A stretch of 5,526 nt of DNA, taken from the NCBI GenBank assembly GCA_001821155.1, contig MHSB01000036.1, positions 1 to 5,526 on the forward strand. The letters run 5' to 3'. Source of the stretch: Candidatus Taylorbacteria bacterium RIFCSPLOWO2_01_FULL_50_130. Its GTDB lineage: Bacteria; Patescibacteriota; Minisyncoccia; Phycocordibacterales; UBA10002. Under the pieces are notes generated by a model. That model was not told the DNA's origin. It did no database searches and was given only the letters and a program-made list of their open reading frames with translations. The position numbers were made by a program, and so were the translations under genes. Of this stretch, positions 4,322 through 5,526 are shown piece after piece (within the stretch, counting starts at the first letter, position 1; each line of letters opens with the position of its first letter).

Positions 4322-4329
4322 TCCGGAGT

Positions 4330-4620
4330 ATGAAGAAATTAAACAAGAAAGAGAATGAAGTTAAGGATATCATCCAGACGCTCAAAGATTTCATAGAGCT
4401 TGTGGATCGCCGCTTTACTCTTTTAGAAAACAAAGTGGGCGCCGTTCGCATTGGTGTCGAAAGAGCTAAGGAAGAACTCCGTCAGCAGATTGAAGGGTTG
4501 GGAATGCGGATTGACGATTTGTCTCTGCATCGCGCCAAATACTCTGACATTGAGATTCTTCAAAAACAGATTTCGGATATTCGCAAACGTCTCGAAACTA
4601 CAGGCCACCTGAAGAAGTAA
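4330..4620 (+). CDS. 96-aa predicted coiled-coil protein, unknown function
   Basis: A highly charged, Lys/Glu/Arg-rich protein with leucines and isoleucines at heptad-like spacing (for example TLKDFIELVDRRFTLLENK and IEILQKQISDIRKRLE), predicting one or two long helices and probable coiled-coil oligomerisation. There is no signal peptide or membrane segment. From memory, short coiled-coil proteins of this RFDxxE/RxDDLSLHRAKxxDxEIL style are common in Patescibacteria, but I know no function. An alternative in-frame ATG at 4297 overlaps the rpe stop and would add 11 residues (MTHQKMLYFRS). I prefer 4330 because the -10 box lies within that extension and predicts a transcript starting near 4328, and because the extension is unlike the rest of the protein. 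A GGAG is present but only one base from the ATG, too close to act as a normal Shine-Dalgarno. Confidence 0.8.
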   Translation: MKKLNKKENEVKDIIQTLKDFIELVDRRFTLLENKVGAVRIGVERAKEELRQQIEGLGMRIDDLSLHRAKYSDIEILQKQISDIRKRLETTGHLKK

Positions 4621-4627
4621 CACGAAC

Positions 4628-4786
4628 ATGTCTTCTTCGAAGAAAACTCCAGGCGCAGTAACTGACCTTGCCGACACGCACCTTACTGACGCGCGGATTA
4701 AAACGCTCGCAAAGAAGGCCAACGACCCCAGTAGTAGAACCTCGCAGATTCGGTTCACTATATGGGGCGAGAAGGGGTTTGTTTGA
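4628..4786 (+). CDS. 52-aa small protein upstream of transketolase, unknown
   Basis: The frame starts at the ATG at 4628, seven bases after the coiled-coil gene stop, and ends at a TGA five bases before the transketolase ATG. The product is hydrophilic, with a basic N-terminus (MSSSKKTPG), a middle LTDARIKTLAKKANDP and a C-terminus ending IRFTIWGEKGFV. The tight packing between two genes, the full use of the gap and the sensible composition argue for a real gene; a random frame would be unlikely to fill this slot so exactly. I do not recognise the family. It has no Cys, signal or membrane segment. It would be missed by annotation with a 60-aa cutoff. No Shine-Dalgarno is seen, so coupling to the upstream gene is likely. 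Confidence 0.6.
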   Translation: MSSSKKTPGAVTDLADTHLTDARIKTLAKKANDPSSRTSQIRFTIWGEKGFV

Positions 4787-4791
4787 CTACC

Positions 4792-5526
4792 ATGGGTAAC
4801 CTAAATGACAAAAAGATTTTAGAGTTACAACTGCAAGCGAACGCTATCCGCATCACGCTCATAGAAGCTCTCGTTGAGGCGGGATCTGGACACACCGCAG
4901 GCCCTTTAGGCATGGCGGATATCTTCACCTATCTCTACTTTCATGAACTTCGGCATGACCCGAAGAATCCAGCATGGCCCGAGCGCGATCGGCTCGTGCT
5001 TTCCAACGGCCACATTTGTCCGGTGTTATACTCCACGATGGCGCACGCGGGATATTTCGACAAAGATGGGGTGGAGCAGTACAAAAAGGGGCTTCGCAAA
5101 TTCGGCGCGCCGTTTCAGGGGCATCCGCATCGGGAATATTTCCCCGCGCTTGAAACAAGCTCCGGGCCTCTTGGCAGCGGTCTTTCACAGGCGGTTGGAA
5201 TGGCGCTCGCGGAGCGGATTGATTTTAACCAAGGTCGCGCCTTGGATCGGGGAAAAGGCGCGACCTTTGGAAATAAGTTTTTCTACTGCCTTATGTCGGA
5301 CGGCGAGCTTGATGCCGGAAACAGTTGGGAGGGCGCTATGCTCGCCGGTAAAGAGCGGCTCGGCAATCTCATCGCTTTCATTGACCGCAACAACATTCAG
5401 ATAGACGGTTTTACGGAAGATATTATGCCTTTGGAGCCGCTTTCAGATAAATGGCAAGCGTTTAATTGGCACGTTATTGAAGTGAATGGGCACGATTTTG
5501 CCGATATACACAGAGCGGTAGGCGAA
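4792..5526 (+). CDS. tkt: Transketolase, N-terminal (thiamine diphosphate) part; runs off the window
   Basis: Transketolase moves two-carbon units between sugar phosphates with thiamine diphosphate, linking pentose phosphates to glycolysis. The 245 codons present cover the cofactor-binding domain: GSGHTAGPLGMAD (31-43), LSNGHICPVLYS (70-81), HPHRE and ETSSGPLGSGLSQAVGMALA (121-140), SDGELDAGNSWEGA (169-182) and DRNNIQIDG (198-206). The diphosphate motif begins SDGE rather than GDGE, but Asp170 and Asn200/Asn201 are kept. The gene is open at the window edge, so I cannot tell a full-length enzyme (about 650 aa) from the split N-terminal subunit (about 270-300 aa) common in archaea and Patescibacteria; the sequence style favours the split form. 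Residues 145-160 are an extra segment encoded by a palindrome. The ATG is five bases after the 52-aa gene; the only purine-rich stretch, GAAGGGG, is 14 bases away. Confidence 0.93.
   Translation, partial: MGNLNDKKILELQLQANAIRITLIEALVEAGSGHTAGPLGMADIFTYLYFHELRHDPKNPAWPERDRLVLSNGHICPVLYSTMAHAGYFDKDGVEQYKKGLRKFGAPFQGHPHREYFPALETSSGPLGSGLSQAVGMALAERIDFNQGRALDRGKGATFGNKFFYCLMSDGELDAGNSWEGAMLAGKERLGNLIAFIDRNNIQIDGFTEDIMPLEPLSDKWQAFNWHVIEVNGHDFADIHRAVGE
5229..5270 (+). repeat. Palindromic in-frame insert inside transketolase
   Basis: AAGGTCGCGCCTT (5231-5243) and AAGGCGCGACCTT (5255-5267) form a perfect 13-bp stem with an 11-nt loop, and CC/GG add two pairs beyond one bulged T. The palindrome encodes most of FNQGRALDRGKGATFG (residues 145-160, bases 5224-5271). 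Family members normally pass from MALAxRxD to the next strand in a few residues, and deleting these 16 codons leaves a natural ERID-NKFFYCLMSDGE. The frame is kept and no stop is introduced. Confidence 0.8.

Noticed and set aside
4297..4329. Upstream start (ATG at 4297) for the coiled-coil gene, overlapping the rpe stop
   Set aside because: The overlap is attractive for coupling, but the promoter -10 lies in this extension and the added residues are unlike the rest; kept only as an alternative.
4943..5404. Plus-strand 153-codon frame within transketolase
   Set aside because: The transketolase frame in the same interval has all thiamine diphosphate motifs; this is its shifted shadow.
1..5526. 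Recoded TGA (Gracilibacteria/Absconditabacteria code)
   Set aside because: No in-frame TGA interrupts any of the enzyme genes, and TGA ends rpe and the 52-aa gene at sensible places.

Overview
The window reads as a piece of a small-genome bacterium of the Candidate Phyla Radiation (Patescibacteria, probably Parcubacteria-like). That placement is inference from protein content and from remembered resemblance to that group; no marker gene is present. Central-carbon genes are closely spaced and all on the + strand. Extended -10 promoters sit almost on start codons, Shine-Dalgarno sequences are nearly absent, and accessory small genes and palindromic repeats lie between and inside the enzymes. 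TGA is used as a stop (118, 1316-1318, 4298-4300, 4784-4786) and never occurs inside the enzyme genes, so the standard bacterial code applies.

Region 1-1344 is accessory. It holds a possible C-terminal gene end (1-118), then a promoter whose predicted transcript starts on the ATG of a 64-aa protein (131-325). Six bases later comes an AbiEii/AbiGii-type nucleotidyltransferase (332-991), a likely toxin-antitoxin-like pair. Directly behind it, in the same frame, lies the tail of a LamG/concanavalin-type domain (992-1066), then about 200 nt with nothing recognisable, then a hairpin repeat (1264-1316).

Region 1345-5526 is a probable carbon-metabolism cluster: glyceraldehyde-3-phosphate dehydrogenase (gap, 1385-2506), ribose-5-phosphate isomerase B (rpiB, 2905-3507), a divergent ribulose-phosphate 3-epimerase (rpe, 3566-4300), a 96-aa coiled-coil protein (4330-4620), a 52-aa protein (4628-4786), and the N-terminal part of transketolase (4792 to the window edge). 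Together they cover the triose-phosphate oxidation step and most of the non-oxidative pentose phosphate pathway. Between gap and rpiB lies a 175-nt MITE-like element with 17-bp terminal inverted repeats, abutting the remnant of a four-helix-bundle (S23 / intervening-sequence protein) gene.

The standout observation is that three of the four enzyme genes carry extra in-frame sequence made of repeats, placed at what should be surface loops: about 37 codons in gap (1772-1882), about 50 codons in rpiB (3076-3225) and about 16 codons in transketolase (5224-5271). The rpiB and transketolase inserts are palindromic. The rpiB insert contains three 19-nt hairpins, all in one reading phase and each encoding [S/T]-[P/S]-F-x-K-G-[G/S]; a related repeat lies outside genes at 1264-1316. 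This recalls the Rickettsia palindromic elements, which insert in frame into proteins, but with apparently different repeat families in neighbouring metabolic genes. No rRNA, tRNA, CRISPR array or transposase gene was seen.
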